Origin: an uncultured Muribaculaceae bacterium
GTDB lineage: Bacteria > Bacteroidota > Bacteroidia > Bacteroidales > Muribaculaceae
Length of the DNA stretch: 64,000 nt
NCBI GenBank assembly: GCA_910586895.1
Contig: CAJUIW010000001.1
Coordinates: 62,001-126,000, forward strand
Direction: 5' to 3'
The notes under the pieces are model-generated. The model was not told the origin of the DNA. It saw only the letters and a list, made by a program, of their open reading frames with translations, and ran no database searches. Of this stretch, positions 43,378 to 51,016 are shown piece after piece (position 1 is the stretch's first letter; each line of letters starts with the position of its first letter). The position numbers and the translations under genes are program-made.

Positions 43378-43408
43378 TTTGTGAATGATTATTATTGTTT
43401 TATCTTTG
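43378..43408 (+). promoter_or_regulatory. Promoter of the porQ-cmk-ispH operon
   Basis: TTTG (43378-43381), 19 bases, TATCTTTG (43401-43408): a full consensus match. The porQ ATG is 58 bases downstream. Confidence 0.74.
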
Positions 43409-43466
43409 TTGACAATTTTAATTAACTTAAATATACTCTGACGGCAAGTTCTACGTTTGTTATTTA

Positions 43467-44495
43467 ATGAAAGCACTCAAATATATCGTGTCTGCCGTGG
43501 CAATGCTGCCCTTAAGTATCTCCGCCCAGAATACTGGCGAGGGGAGTACCTCGGCATATAATTTCCTGGATATCACCCCGTCAGCGCATATTTATGGACT
43601 TGGTGGAATCAATATAACCACTGTCGATGATGATATCAATTCAATAGGTCAGAATCCGGCCCTGCTTGGTCCAGAATTTGACTTCCAGATCGGATTTAAC
43701 TATATGCGCTATATCGGCGGCTCGAATTTCACGGGTCTTACTACCGGCGGACGAGCTACCGACAGAAGCGGATGGGCTGCCACAGTCCAGTATTTCGGAT
43801 ATGGTGAAATGAAAGAAACTGATGCGGGCGGTAATATTCTTGGATCGTTCTCACCTAAAGATATTGCGATAGGAGGCATGTATTCACATGACATCACCGA
43901 TCGGCTCAGAGGTGGTATAGCCATACGTATGCTCTACAGTTCGTATGCGGAATATAGCGCTATGGCTCTGGCCACAGATCTTGGCCTTAACTACTATGAT
44001 TCGGAACGCGATCTATCCCTTTCGCTGGTAGTGGCCAATCTTGGCGGACAAGTTAAGCGCTTCACTGACCGATATGACCGCCTTCCGGTTGATATACGCC
44101 TCGGATGGAGTAAATCTTTTGCCAATTTACCGATACGTTTTTCCGTCACGGCATGGAATCTTACAAAATGGAAACTGCCATATTACGATGCAGGGGATGG
44201 CTCTGCCGGCTCAGTGATGACGCTGAAGGATTCATTTTCAAGCAATCTTTTCCGGCATCTTGTTTTTGCGGCTGACTTCATCCCGTCCGACCGCTTTAAT
44301 ATCGGCATTGGCTATAATTACAAGACACGCACCGACATGAGCACCTATTCACGAAGCTTTCTGTCGGGGTTTTCAATCGGAGCAGGACTTAAAGTCAGCA
44401 ACTTCAAGCTTGGCATAGCTTATGCACAACCACATACCGGCGCTTCCACATTTATGTTGAACATATCTACAAACTTATACGATTTTAGAAACTGA
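43467..44495 (+). CDS. porQ: Type IX secretion system protein PorQ
   Basis: 342-residue outer-membrane barrel with a signal peptide (about 1-20) and FadL/PorQ-like features: LDITPSAHIYGLGGINITTV, DINSIGQNPALLGPEFDFQI, and long beta strands through SGFSIGAGLKVSNFKLGIAY. PorQ belongs to the PorQ-PorU-PorV-PorZ attachment part of the type IX system. No other T9SS gene is in this window, and PorQ can occur without a full system. The stop codon overlaps the cmk ATG by one base (TGATG). Confidence 0.85.
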   Translation: MKALKYIVSAVAMLPLSISAQNTGEGSTSAYNFLDITPSAHIYGLGGINITTVDDDINSIGQNPALLGPEFDFQIGFNYMRYIGGSNFTGLTTGGRATDRSGWAATVQYFGYGEMKETDAGGNILGSFSPKDIAIGGMYSHDITDRLRGGIAIRMLYSSYAEYSAMALATDLGLNYYDSERDLSLSLVVANLGGQVKRFTDRYDRLPVDIRLGWSKSFANLPIRFSVTAWNLTKWKLPYYDAGDGSAGSVMTLKDSFSSNLFRHLVFAADFIPSDRFNIGIGYNYKTRTDMSTYSRSFLSGFSIGAGLKVSNFKLGIAYAQPHTGASTFMLNISTNLYDFRN

Positions 44496-45199
44496 TGAAC
44501 ACTGATAAATCAAAGATAACTATTGCTATTGATGGATACTCTTCATCAGGCAAAAGCACGATGGCAAAGCATCTTGCCTCAGAAATAGGATACAGGTACA
44601 TTGATTCGGGAGCCATGTACCGGGCTGTCACATTATTTGCCATGCGTCACAATATGATTGACAGCAACGGAGCTATCGACACCGAAGCCCTGATAAAAGC
44701 TCTACCCGCAATCAGAATTGACTTCCGGCCCACCGACGGCGGACAGATAACGCTGCTCAATGACGAGGATGTAGAAAAGGAGATCCGCTCGCTGGCCGTA
44801 TCGTCACACGTATCTGAGATTGCCGCAATCCCGTCAGTACGCCATGCACTTGTAGCCATGCAGCAGGCATTCGGACGCGAGGGGGGCATAGTGATGGACG
44901 GACGTGATATAGGCACTACCGTATTCCCAAACGCCGAACTTAAGATTTTCGTAAACGCATCCGCTGAGACAAGAGCTCAGCGCCGCCTTGCCGAAATGCT
45001 TGAAAAGGGTGCCAACGTATCATTTGAGGAAGTGCTGGCTAATGTAGTTCATCGCGACCATATTGATGAGACACGCGAAGAAAGCCCGTTAAGAAAAGCC
45101 GATGATGCCCTTTTACTTGACAATTCCACAATGAGTCCAGAAGAGCAGAACTCACTGCTTATGGAGATGTTCCGCAACGCACTCAACAGACAGGCATGA
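44495..45199 (+). CDS. cmk: Cytidylate kinase
   Basis: 234-residue nucleoside monophosphate kinase for CMP and dCMP. P-loop IAIDGYSSSGKSTMAKHLA (about 10-28), then YIDSGAMYRAVTLFA, IVMDGRDIGTTVFPNAELKI and the lid RDHIDETREESPLRKADDAL. Usual length. Tightly packed between porQ and ispH. Confidence 0.97.
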   Translation: MNTDKSKITIAIDGYSSSGKSTMAKHLASEIGYRYIDSGAMYRAVTLFAMRHNMIDSNGAIDTEALIKALPAIRIDFRPTDGGQITLLNDEDVEKEIRSLAVSSHVSEIAAIPSVRHALVAMQQAFGREGGIVMDGRDIGTTVFPNAELKIFVNASAETRAQRRLAEMLEKGANVSFEEVLANVVHRDHIDETREESPLRKADDALLLDNSTMSPEEQNSLLMEMFRNALNRQA

Positions 45200-46077
45200 T
45201 AATAGAGATTGATGACCGCTCCGGATTTTGTTTCGGTGTAACCACATCGATCCATAAAGCGGAAACGGAACTCGAAAAGCAGAATCACCTGTATTGCCTT
45301 GGCGATATAGTCCATAATAGCGCCGAGATGGAACGTCTGCGCACAAAAGGCCTTGTCAGCGTCACTCATGATCAGATGCGTGAGATCGGGCCTTGCAAAC
45401 TGTTGCTTCGCGCCCACGGTGAGCCGCCATCAACGTATCAGATAGCCCGGGAAGCCGGCATTGAGATTGTTGACGCCACATGCCCGGTGGTATTGAAACT
45501 GCAACAGCGTATAAACCACACCTACCATACCGCATCGCCAGATACACAGATTGTGATATATGGCAAAGCAGGACATGCCGAGGTAAACGGCCTGGTAGGG
45601 CAGACCGACGGACACGCAATAGTTGTGGACGACGCCGATTCGCTTGATAAGATTGATTTTAACCGACCAGTTGCACTCTATTCGCAGACTACACGTTCGC
45701 TTGAAGGATGGCAATGTATGGTTGAGCGCATACGTGAAGCATTGGCCCCGGGGGTAGAATTCACCTACGTCGATACGATATGCCGACAGGTTTCAGGACG
45801 CGTAGAACATATACGCAACTTTGCTTCGAAGCATCACACCATTCTGTTTGTCAGCGGCAGCAAAAGCAGTAATGGCAAGGTTTTGTTCGCCCAATGTCAT
45901 GATGTCAACCCCATGACATATATGATTGGCAGCCCTGACGACATAAAAGAGGAGTGGTTCATTGACAATCCGGAAAGCATTGGTATATGCGGCGCGACTT
46001 CCACCCCCCGTTGGCTTATGGAGGAGGTCCGCGATTTCATCATATCACGCATTCAGGATAAATCCACATCCAGATGA
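45196..46077 (+). CDS. ispH: 4-Hydroxy-3-methylbut-2-enyl diphosphate reductase
   Basis: 293-residue iron-sulfur enzyme for the last MEP-pathway step to IPP and DMAPP. The three cluster Cys are Cys12 (GFCFGV), Cys96 (DATCPVV) and Cys196 (DTICRQVSGR); the family third site is usually TICxAT, so AT is replaced by RQ here. The active-site CGATSTPRWLMEEV closes the protein. It overlaps cmk and the exonuclease gene by four bases each. Confidence 0.95.
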   Translation: MIIEIDDRSGFCFGVTTSIHKAETELEKQNHLYCLGDIVHNSAEMERLRTKGLVSVTHDQMREIGPCKLLLRAHGEPPSTYQIAREAGIEIVDATCPVVLKLQQRINHTYHTASPDTQIVIYGKAGHAEVNGLVGQTDGHAIVVDDADSLDKIDFNRPVALYSQTTRSLEGWQCMVERIREALAPGVEFTYVDTICRQVSGRVEHIRNFASKHHTILFVSGSKSSNGKVLFAQCHDVNPMTYMIGSPDDIKEEWFIDNPESIGICGATSTPRWLMEEVRDFIISRIQDKSTSR

Positions 46078-46577
46078 ATGATTTCGTAGCGATTGATGTC
46101 GAGACAGCCAATCAGAACCCTACAAGCATATGCGCTGTAGGAGCTGTGAAAGTGACCGGAGGATATATATCTGACAGATTTTACAGCCTGGTTCATCCTA
46201 TCCCGAATTTCTATATACGCCGTTTCACGGAAGAGATACACGGGATTTCAAGAGCTGATACCGATTCGGCTCCAACCATGATTCAGGTATGGCAGGAACT
46301 CCGCCCATGGATAGGGACACTTCCGTTAGTGGCTCACAACTGCCGTTTCGACCAATCATGCCTGCGGGCCACCCTCAGACACTTCGGCTGCTACGACCTG
46401 GACAACCACACATTCCTGTGCACGCTGCAACAGGCACGCCGCACAATACCACGCTCAATCTGTGCATCATTCAGCCTGCCGGCTCTTGCCGATTTTCTTG
46501 GAATACCATTTAATAATCATCACAATGCGCTCTCTGACGCAGAAGCATGCGCAAAGATAGCAATGACAATATTATGA
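46074..46577 (+). CDS. DnaQ-like 3'-5' exonuclease
   Basis: 167-residue DEDDh exonuclease. Exo I is FVAIDVETANQNPTSICAVG with Asp and Glu, Exo II is around LVAHNCRFDQSCLRATL, and Exo III is NNHHNALSDAEACAKI with His and Asp. It is free-standing, not fused to a polymerase, so a repair or RNA-processing role is possible. ATGA overlaps on both sides. Confidence 0.92.
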   Translation: MNDFVAIDVETANQNPTSICAVGAVKVTGGYISDRFYSLVHPIPNFYIRRFTEEIHGISRADTDSAPTMIQVWQELRPWIGTLPLVAHNCRFDQSCLRATLRHFGCYDLDNHTFLCTLQQARRTIPRSICASFSLPALADFLGIPFNNHHNALSDAEACAKIAMTIL

Positions 46578-46924
46578 ATTTTAGAAGTATCATCACTCCG
46601 GTTTTAGCGCTACTGTTCCTGAGCACTGTATCATGTAAAAACTCAGACGATCAGAAGCAGGATGAAAGCATGGAAAAGGCAAAGGTGGAGCATGAAGTGG
46701 CGCCAAGGGACTCCGCTCTATATAAAATGGGACAACGACATGCGGCCTATATGCTGAGCGGAAGCACCCATAATGATACCATCTGTGCAAAACTTCTTGA
46801 TATACGGGCTCGCGAAACGGATATACGCAATCGCGTGGATGACGAAGCAGCCGATGCTTATATCTTAGGATTTCAGCACTTTATCATCAAAGAGAATCCA
46901 GAATTAGCCGACAGCATATTCTAA
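46574..46924 (+). CDS. Small hypothetical lipoprotein
   Basis: 116 residues. A lipoprotein signal ends in TVSC (Cys20), followed by a charged linker (KNSDDQKQDESMEKAKVEHE) and a helical end (LDIRARETDIRNRVDDEAAD). The true start is the ATG at 46574, which overlaps the exonuclease stop by four bases. The family is not recognised. Last gene of the porQ operon. Confidence 0.7.
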   Translation: MNFRSIITPVLALLFLSTVSCKNSDDQKQDESMEKAKVEHEVAPRDSALYKMGQRHAAYMLSGSTHNDTICAKLLDIRARETDIRNRVDDEAADAYILGFQHFIIKENPELADSIF

Positions 46925-46948
46925 ACGTTAAAAAAAAGACAAAAAAGA

Positions 46949-46979
46949 TTTGCAGATAAAGAAAAAAGGCGTAACTTTG
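46949..46979 (+). promoter_or_regulatory. Promoter of tRNA-Cys
   Basis: TTTG (46949-46952), 19 bases, TAACTTTG (46972-46979): full consensus, 22 bases before the tRNA. Confidence 0.78.
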
Positions 46980-47001
46980 CAGTCACAAAACCACTACTAA
47001 T

Positions 47002-47072
47002 GGTTCCTTGGCCGAGTGGTTAGGCAACGGTCTGCAAAACCGTGTACAGCAGTTCAAATCTGCTAGGAACCT
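47002..47072 (+). tRNA. tRNA-Cys (anticodon GCA)
   Basis: 71-base cloverleaf: acceptor GGTTCCT/AGGAACC, anticodon stem ACGGT/ACCGT around loop CTGCAAA (GCA), T arm AGCAG/CTGCT with TTCAAAT, discriminator T, no encoded CCA. It forms the left border of an AT-rich accessory patch. Confidence 0.93.
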
Positions 47073-47077
47073 CGAAG

Positions 47078-47102
47078 AAGCCCGCAACCAAGCGGGCTTT
47101 TT
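47078..47102 (+). terminator. Intrinsic terminator after tRNA-Cys
   Basis: 8-bp stem AAGCCCGC/GCGGGCTT (47078-47085 with 47092-47099), 6-base loop, then T run to 47102. Confidence 0.88.
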
Positions 47103-47104
47103 AT

Positions 47105-47370
47105 TGTTTTAATCCTCAATTCCGAACTCTATGCGCCCGAATACGACGGCGTATGGTAAAAAAGCTGTGTATATGTATTAAACTTCTTACCTTTGCATAA
47201 ATTTGAAAGGCAATGGAGAAGAACCCGTACATATAGCTGACAGAGTGTCTGATTCCGGAAAAGATTATGAAGACAATCATCTGGAATTTAAGAAGATCTG
47301 ACAACAATCAGCAATCGTGTCTCACAAAATGTTGAAACCAAAATCCCGAATGATTTAAATTATATTTAAT
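47105..47370 (+). other. AT-rich gap with orphan -7 box and tiny frame
   Basis: TACCTTTG at 47188-47195 is a good -7 box with no matching intact gene. A 32-codon frame from a TTG at 47203 to a stop at 47301 reads GNGEEPVHIADRVSDSGKDY and might be the tail of a lost gene. The next gene starts at 47371. Nothing else recognised. Confidence 0.35.
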
Positions 47371-48078
47371 ATGAAAAAATGGATTATTTACTTGCTAGGT
47401 ATTATCACGGGCATTATACTAACATTTGCTTTTGCATTTTGCGTTAATCTATCTAACAGTTCAGGAATTATTGGACTTGAAATATTTGAGGAATCTGGCG
47501 ATTATATGGAATACTCACAATTTGAGGTATTCCAAGTGGTAGAATCAGGATGCGCGTTAGCTCATGCCGATGAATCTTTGGGGACAATAGTATTGATTAT
47601 ACCAGATAAAAATCAAAAGTTCTATGATGATCAAAAAATCGTTCTTACAAAAGAACAATGTGCTCAGCGTGTAGGAACTTATAAATACAGTACCAAAAGT
47701 GGAATAGAAAAAACAGTCCCTGCTGTTAGAATAATCAATGGGGTGGAATTACCAAAATCAAATAAAGCTATCGTAGCTAAAAATAATTCTGAAAAAACAT
47801 TATTTGATAAGCCTGGAGATTGTGTAAGCCGAAAGAATTTTGAAGTACAGGAGGTCTTGGAGTCAGGAGATGCTATTGCGCTGGAAATTAGAGAAACTAT
47901 TTCGGGATATGTGTTTACTTCTGATTTAGAAGTCTTAATATTAGCTCAAGAGGGTAGTAATTTTTACAACAACCAAATAGTGAAAGCTCCTCAAGGAAAG
48001 TGCGCAAGACAAATTGGAAACTATAAGTATGAACAGTATGGAAATACAAAAGTAATACCTATAATTGCATTCAAATAA
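47371..48078 (+). CDS. Membrane-anchored protein with two internal repeats, unknown function
   Basis: 235 residues: an N-terminal membrane span (about 4-26) and two tandem copies of an 85-90 residue beta-rich domain (about 36-121 and 143-234). Matching segments are SQFEVFQVVESGCALA with KNFEVQEVLESGDAIA, IVLIIPDKNQKFYDDQKIV with VLILAQEGSNFYNNQIV, and CAQRVGTYKYSTKSG with CARQIGNYKYEQYG. Each repeat keeps one Cys before the GTYKY/GNYKY end. I do not know the family. The gene is visibly more AT-rich than its housekeeping neighbours and probably shares a transcript with the NERD gene 39 bases on. Confidence 0.72.
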   Translation: MKKWIIYLLGIITGIILTFAFAFCVNLSNSSGIIGLEIFEESGDYMEYSQFEVFQVVESGCALAHADESLGTIVLIIPDKNQKFYDDQKIVLTKEQCAQRVGTYKYSTKSGIEKTVPAVRIINGVELPKSNKAIVAKNNSEKTLFDKPGDCVSRKNFEVQEVLESGDAIALEIRETISGYVFTSDLEVLILAQEGSNFYNNQIVKAPQGKCARQIGNYKYEQYGNTKVIPIIAFK

Positions 48079-48117
48079 ACATTTGAGTATTTATATACAA
48101 ATCATTGAATAATTTTA

Positions 48118-48879
48118 ATGTCACTAATGTCTATAATATTCTTGATTTGTTTGATAATAGGTATTTTTTATCTTGTTTATGTCAAACGAAAAGAACGAAA
48201 ACTCATCGAACAGGTCACTCCCCTTACTCGTGGCGAGTGGTCTGAACGGAGAGTGATATTGAAATTATTGAAAGAGGGTATCAATCCTAAAGCCATATTT
48301 CATGACTTGTATATTCAAAAACCGAGTGGAGAATACACGCAAGTAGATGTAGTTGTTGCAACAAAGGCGGGCATTATCGTGTTTGAAGTCAAGGATTATA
48401 GTGGTTGGATTTTTGGTAACGAATATCAGAAATATTGGACACAATTATTAGCATATGGTAAGGAAAAACATCGTTTCTATAATCCAGTTATGCAAAATGC
48501 CGGTCATATTAAAGCCATTAGGCAATGTTTACCACAAAATCCTGGCATTCCAATTTATTCTGTCATAGTGTTCTTCGGGAATAGTGAGTTTAAGCACGTT
48601 ACTTGCAGTGCAGATAATACTTTTGTAATATATCCTCATTCTATCCGACAGGTCGTATCCGAAATTTTAATGCAGCCCAATGCCAATTTCGGAAATAAAT
48701 ACGAGATAATGAACTTGTTTACGAAGGCAGTGCAAAACGGTAATGATTCGATGATTGTTTCTTCACAAATCAATTCTGCTGCATACTATGGTCGCAAAAA
48801 GCCACAATCCACTTATACCATATCGTTCAACTCATTATTCCGTTTTCGTGGCTTATCGCACAGAAGAAAATTTTGGTAA
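48118..48879 (+). CDS. NERD (nuclease-related domain) protein with membrane anchor
   Basis: 253 residues. An N-terminal membrane span (about 3-22) is followed by a NERD domain (about 35-150) with the restriction-endonuclease-like core: Glu near GEWSERRVILKLL, Asp77 in EYTQVDVVVATKAG, and Glu90-Val-Lys92 in IIVFEVKDYSGW. NERD proteins are thought to act on nucleic acids but their roles are mostly unknown. The end is basic (RKKPQSTYT, FRGLSHRRKFW). AT-rich like the previous gene; part of the accessory patch. No helicase or kinase partner domain. Confidence 0.85.
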   Translation: MSLMSIIFLICLIIGIFYLVYVKRKERKLIEQVTPLTRGEWSERRVILKLLKEGINPKAIFHDLYIQKPSGEYTQVDVVVATKAGIIVFEVKDYSGWIFGNEYQKYWTQLLAYGKEKHRFYNPVMQNAGHIKAIRQCLPQNPGIPIYSVIVFFGNSEFKHVTCSADNTFVIYPHSIRQVVSEILMQPNANFGNKYEIMNLFTKAVQNGNDSMIVSSQINSAAYYGRKKPQSTYTISFNSLFRFRGLSHRRKFW

Positions 48880-48943
48880 CCGCACTATTAACGTATTAAA
48901 CAAAAGGGCCATCTAGCGAGAATTGTCAAATAGGTATCAGGCA

Positions 48944-49196
48944 TTAGTGTTCGTCACATTTTTTTCCATTCGCTTGCATACGTTCGGTTTCCCAATCATA
49001 CTCACCCTCTGCAAAATCGTATACCTATTTTGAATTTAAGTGTATGTATGGCGATGCTTAATTCCATCAAAGTCTGCTTTTGTTCAGCATAGCCATACAG
49101 CTAGTCACCAACCGCCTTTTGCGTTTTAGTCTTTTCTGCATATTCCTGCATCACACTTTTTATGTCGGTAGCTTCGTATGGGACGCAAATAGTGTT
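48944..49196 (-). pseudogene. Decayed small gene, family unknown
   Basis: The minus strand carries protein-like sequence broken by an in-frame TAG and a frameshift. The first part reads NTICVPYEATDIKSVMQEYA and on to KTKTQKAVGD, stop, then LYGYAEQKQTLMELSIAIHT. After a shift near base 49028 a second frame reads VYDFAEGEYDWETERMQANG and ends GKKCDEH with TAA at 48944-48946. Together about 80 residues of plausible charged, helical protein. Reminiscent of small genes on Bacteroides mobile elements, but no family identified. Confidence 0.5.
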
Positions 49197-49264
49197 TTAT
49201 GCTACTCCGTTCAAAAATAAATAATCACATTGATGGCTCGCCTGAAGACCTCGCTTGCCTAGTA

Positions 49265-49438
49265 TTATTGCTCCCGACAGTAACAATAACCTCCCTGAAA
49301 AAGAAAGGATATATCCTTGTTATAACCTAATCTCGACTTGAAGCATAAGCCCTTAAAAGGACAATTGTTTGCTGTAAATTCAGATATATAACCTTCACAG
49401 CATCGTTCACCGTATATCCTTAAACGTTGTGGAATAAA
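49265..49438 (-). pseudogene. Cys-rich coding fragment, possible transposase relic
   Basis: The minus strand has a start-less frame of about 57 codons ending TAA at 49265-49267. It reads PQRLRIYGERCCEGYISEFT, then ANNCPFKGLCFKSRLGY and GGYCYCREQ. The spacing of C-PFKGLC-FKS is like the Cys-rich stretch of some IS1182-type transposases, but the similarity is from memory and short. It overlaps the T run of the tRNA-Thr terminator at its open end, so it has no start. Confidence 0.33.
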
Positions 49439-49468
49439 AAGAGAGTCAACTCAAATGAACTGACTCTC
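49434..49468 (-). terminator. Intrinsic terminator after tRNA-Thr
   Basis: 8-bp stem GAGAGTCA/TGACTCTC (49461-49468 with 49441-49448) and a 12-base loop with its own partial pairing. On the minus strand it is followed by TTTTT (49440-49436). Confidence 0.82.
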
Positions 49469-49484
49469 AGTGTTCTATTAATTG

Positions 49485-49557
49485 AGCCGCGAGTGGGACT
49501 CGAACCCACGACCTTTTCGTTACGAATGAAATGCTCTACCGACTGAGCTATTGCGGC
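49485..49557 (-). tRNA. tRNA-Thr (anticodon CGT)
   Basis: 73-base cloverleaf on the minus strand: acceptor GCCGCAA with one A-C mismatch, D arm GCTC/GAGC, anticodon loop TTCGTAA (CGT, reads ACG), T arm GTGGG/CCCAC with TTCGAGT, discriminator T, no encoded CCA. Right border of the accessory patch. Confidence 0.92.
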
Positions 49558-49576
49558 TGGTTTGTATTTTGCAGTG

Positions 49577-49584
49577 CAAAGATA
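49577..49584 (-). promoter_or_regulatory. -7 promoter box of tRNA-Thr
   Basis: TATCTTTG on the minus strand (49584-49577), 19 bases upstream of the tRNA. It overlaps the end of the DUF4270 transcript region. Confidence 0.6.
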
Positions 49585-50973
49585 CTAAAAGTTTGCGTAT
49601 TGTTTACTAAATGTCAACTTAATTTTTGCTTCACTAAGTTTGAGAGTAACCATGCTCGGACCGCTCACATAGGGTGCAATTGACGTAACATATGTCTGAC
49701 CGGACTGATAATATGAATCGGAGGATGATTCAGTTGTTACATCAACAGGCGTGATTATAAATGTATAATCATCTGCTGTAAGCTCATCCTTTGCCAACAT
49801 ATCAAGCAGGTACTGACGCATATTGGTCAGTGAATAAGAGTTGGTCGAACTGCTGTAAGTAGCAAGGAATGAAGTCTTGCTGTCAGTAATCTTGTTTTTG
49901 GCGAAGAATTCATCCTTATCTTTCTTCAGCACCACAAGAATATTGGTAGGAGGTTCGATTCCATAACTGTTTTCAATAGCTTCTGCAGGAATAGACATTG
50001 TCAGGGTATTGATCACCGACAGCTGACCGGACTGACGCTTATAAGCATCGATAATATCCTTTACGGGGAATTCCATCTCTACATCAAGACCGGCAGGAGC
50101 GCAGAGAATTGCTTCTCCAGCGGCTACACGTGATGTAATGGCATCAGCGACTGAAAGGTTGAGAATGTTGTTTGTAACAACCTCAGGTGTAACAGCCATA
50201 TATGTACGCACCAGATTGTACACAGTATCACGTGTCGAGGAATCTGTCTCAATAGTTGCATGGCGACGGTAGAACACATTAATACGTGTCTCCGATATAT
50301 TGGTCACACGACCATTGCCAAACGAATTGCGGATATACAGACCCGGGAAGAACTGGGCAAACGCCTGAGGAGTGGCAAACGTATTGGGATTTGTCCGGTA
50401 CTCCTTATAGAAACTGCGTGCAAAATCAACCGGAAGGTCAACCGATATGGTTCGATAATACAGATTGTTGAGCGAGTCGTTGCTGAGAGCATTCCCGGTA
50501 TAGATTTCTGACTCCCACATATTGTTGGAGTCATAATATCCTGTGGGGTCAAAGTTGCTGTAGATAGGGGAGGGAAGCTGCTTTGTAAGGGGATATACCT
50601 GCAGACCCATCGGCACCAATGAATCGCCCGTGAATGCGCCGGCGTTAAAGAACATCACCAACTTCATCGAATCAATATCCGAAACAGCTACCCCTGTGGT
50701 ATCAAGCGATATTGAAGGCATGAACTGGGTTACAATTTCAGAACTCAACGAACCGTATTCCTTGGCGTTAAATCGACCGATAAGCTGGGTTATAGTACGG
50801 GATTGGACAACCTTATTCTCTACTGACCGTCCTAAAACGGTAAAAGTCGAGTCAATAACGATTTCTGACTTATCAGTTATCAGAGAACTACCGATTGTAG
50901 TTGTTTCATCATCGCATGATGTCAATGCTGACATTACAATACCCATTGCGATGAATGCCCCAATATATTTCAT
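49585..50973 (-). CDS. DUF4270 family lipoprotein
   Basis: 462 residues from the ATG at 50973, with a lipoprotein signal ending in LTSC (Cys20) then DDETTTIG. The long beta-rich body (TTIGSSLITDKSEIVIDSTF, FNAKEYGSLSSEIVTQF, IDSMKLVMFFNAGAFTGDS) matches DUF4270, large Bacteroidetes lipoproteins of unknown role. It follows the starch-synthase-like gene by 43 bases on the same strand, a link I recall from other genomes of the phylum. An ATG at 50997 adds eight residues. Confidence 0.83.
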   Translation of the reverse strand: MKYIGAFIAMGIVMSALTSCDDETTTIGSSLITDKSEIVIDSTFTVLGRSVENKVVQSRTITQLIGRFNAKEYGSLSSEIVTQFMPSISLDTTGVAVSDIDSMKLVMFFNAGAFTGDSLVPMGLQVYPLTKQLPSPIYSNFDPTGYYDSNNMWESEIYTGNALSNDSLNNLYYRTISVDLPVDFARSFYKEYRTNPNTFATPQAFAQFFPGLYIRNSFGNGRVTNISETRINVFYRRHATIETDSSTRDTVYNLVRTYMAVTPEVVTNNILNLSVADAITSRVAAGEAILCAPAGLDVEMEFPVKDIIDAYKRQSGQLSVINTLTMSIPAEAIENSYGIEPPTNILVVLKKDKDEFFAKNKITDSKTSFLATYSSSTNSYSLTNMRQYLLDMLAKDELTADDYTFIITPVDVTTESSSDSYYQSGQTYVTSIAPYVSGPSMVTLKLSEAKIKLTFSKQYANF

Positions 50974-51016
50974 TTTTAATATCAATTTCAAATTCATTTA
51001 TATGACAAAGCTCCGC

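Noticed and set aside
43467..44495. A full type IX secretion locus
   Set aside because: Only porQ is present, and I noticed no T9SS C-terminal sorting domain in the genes of this window.
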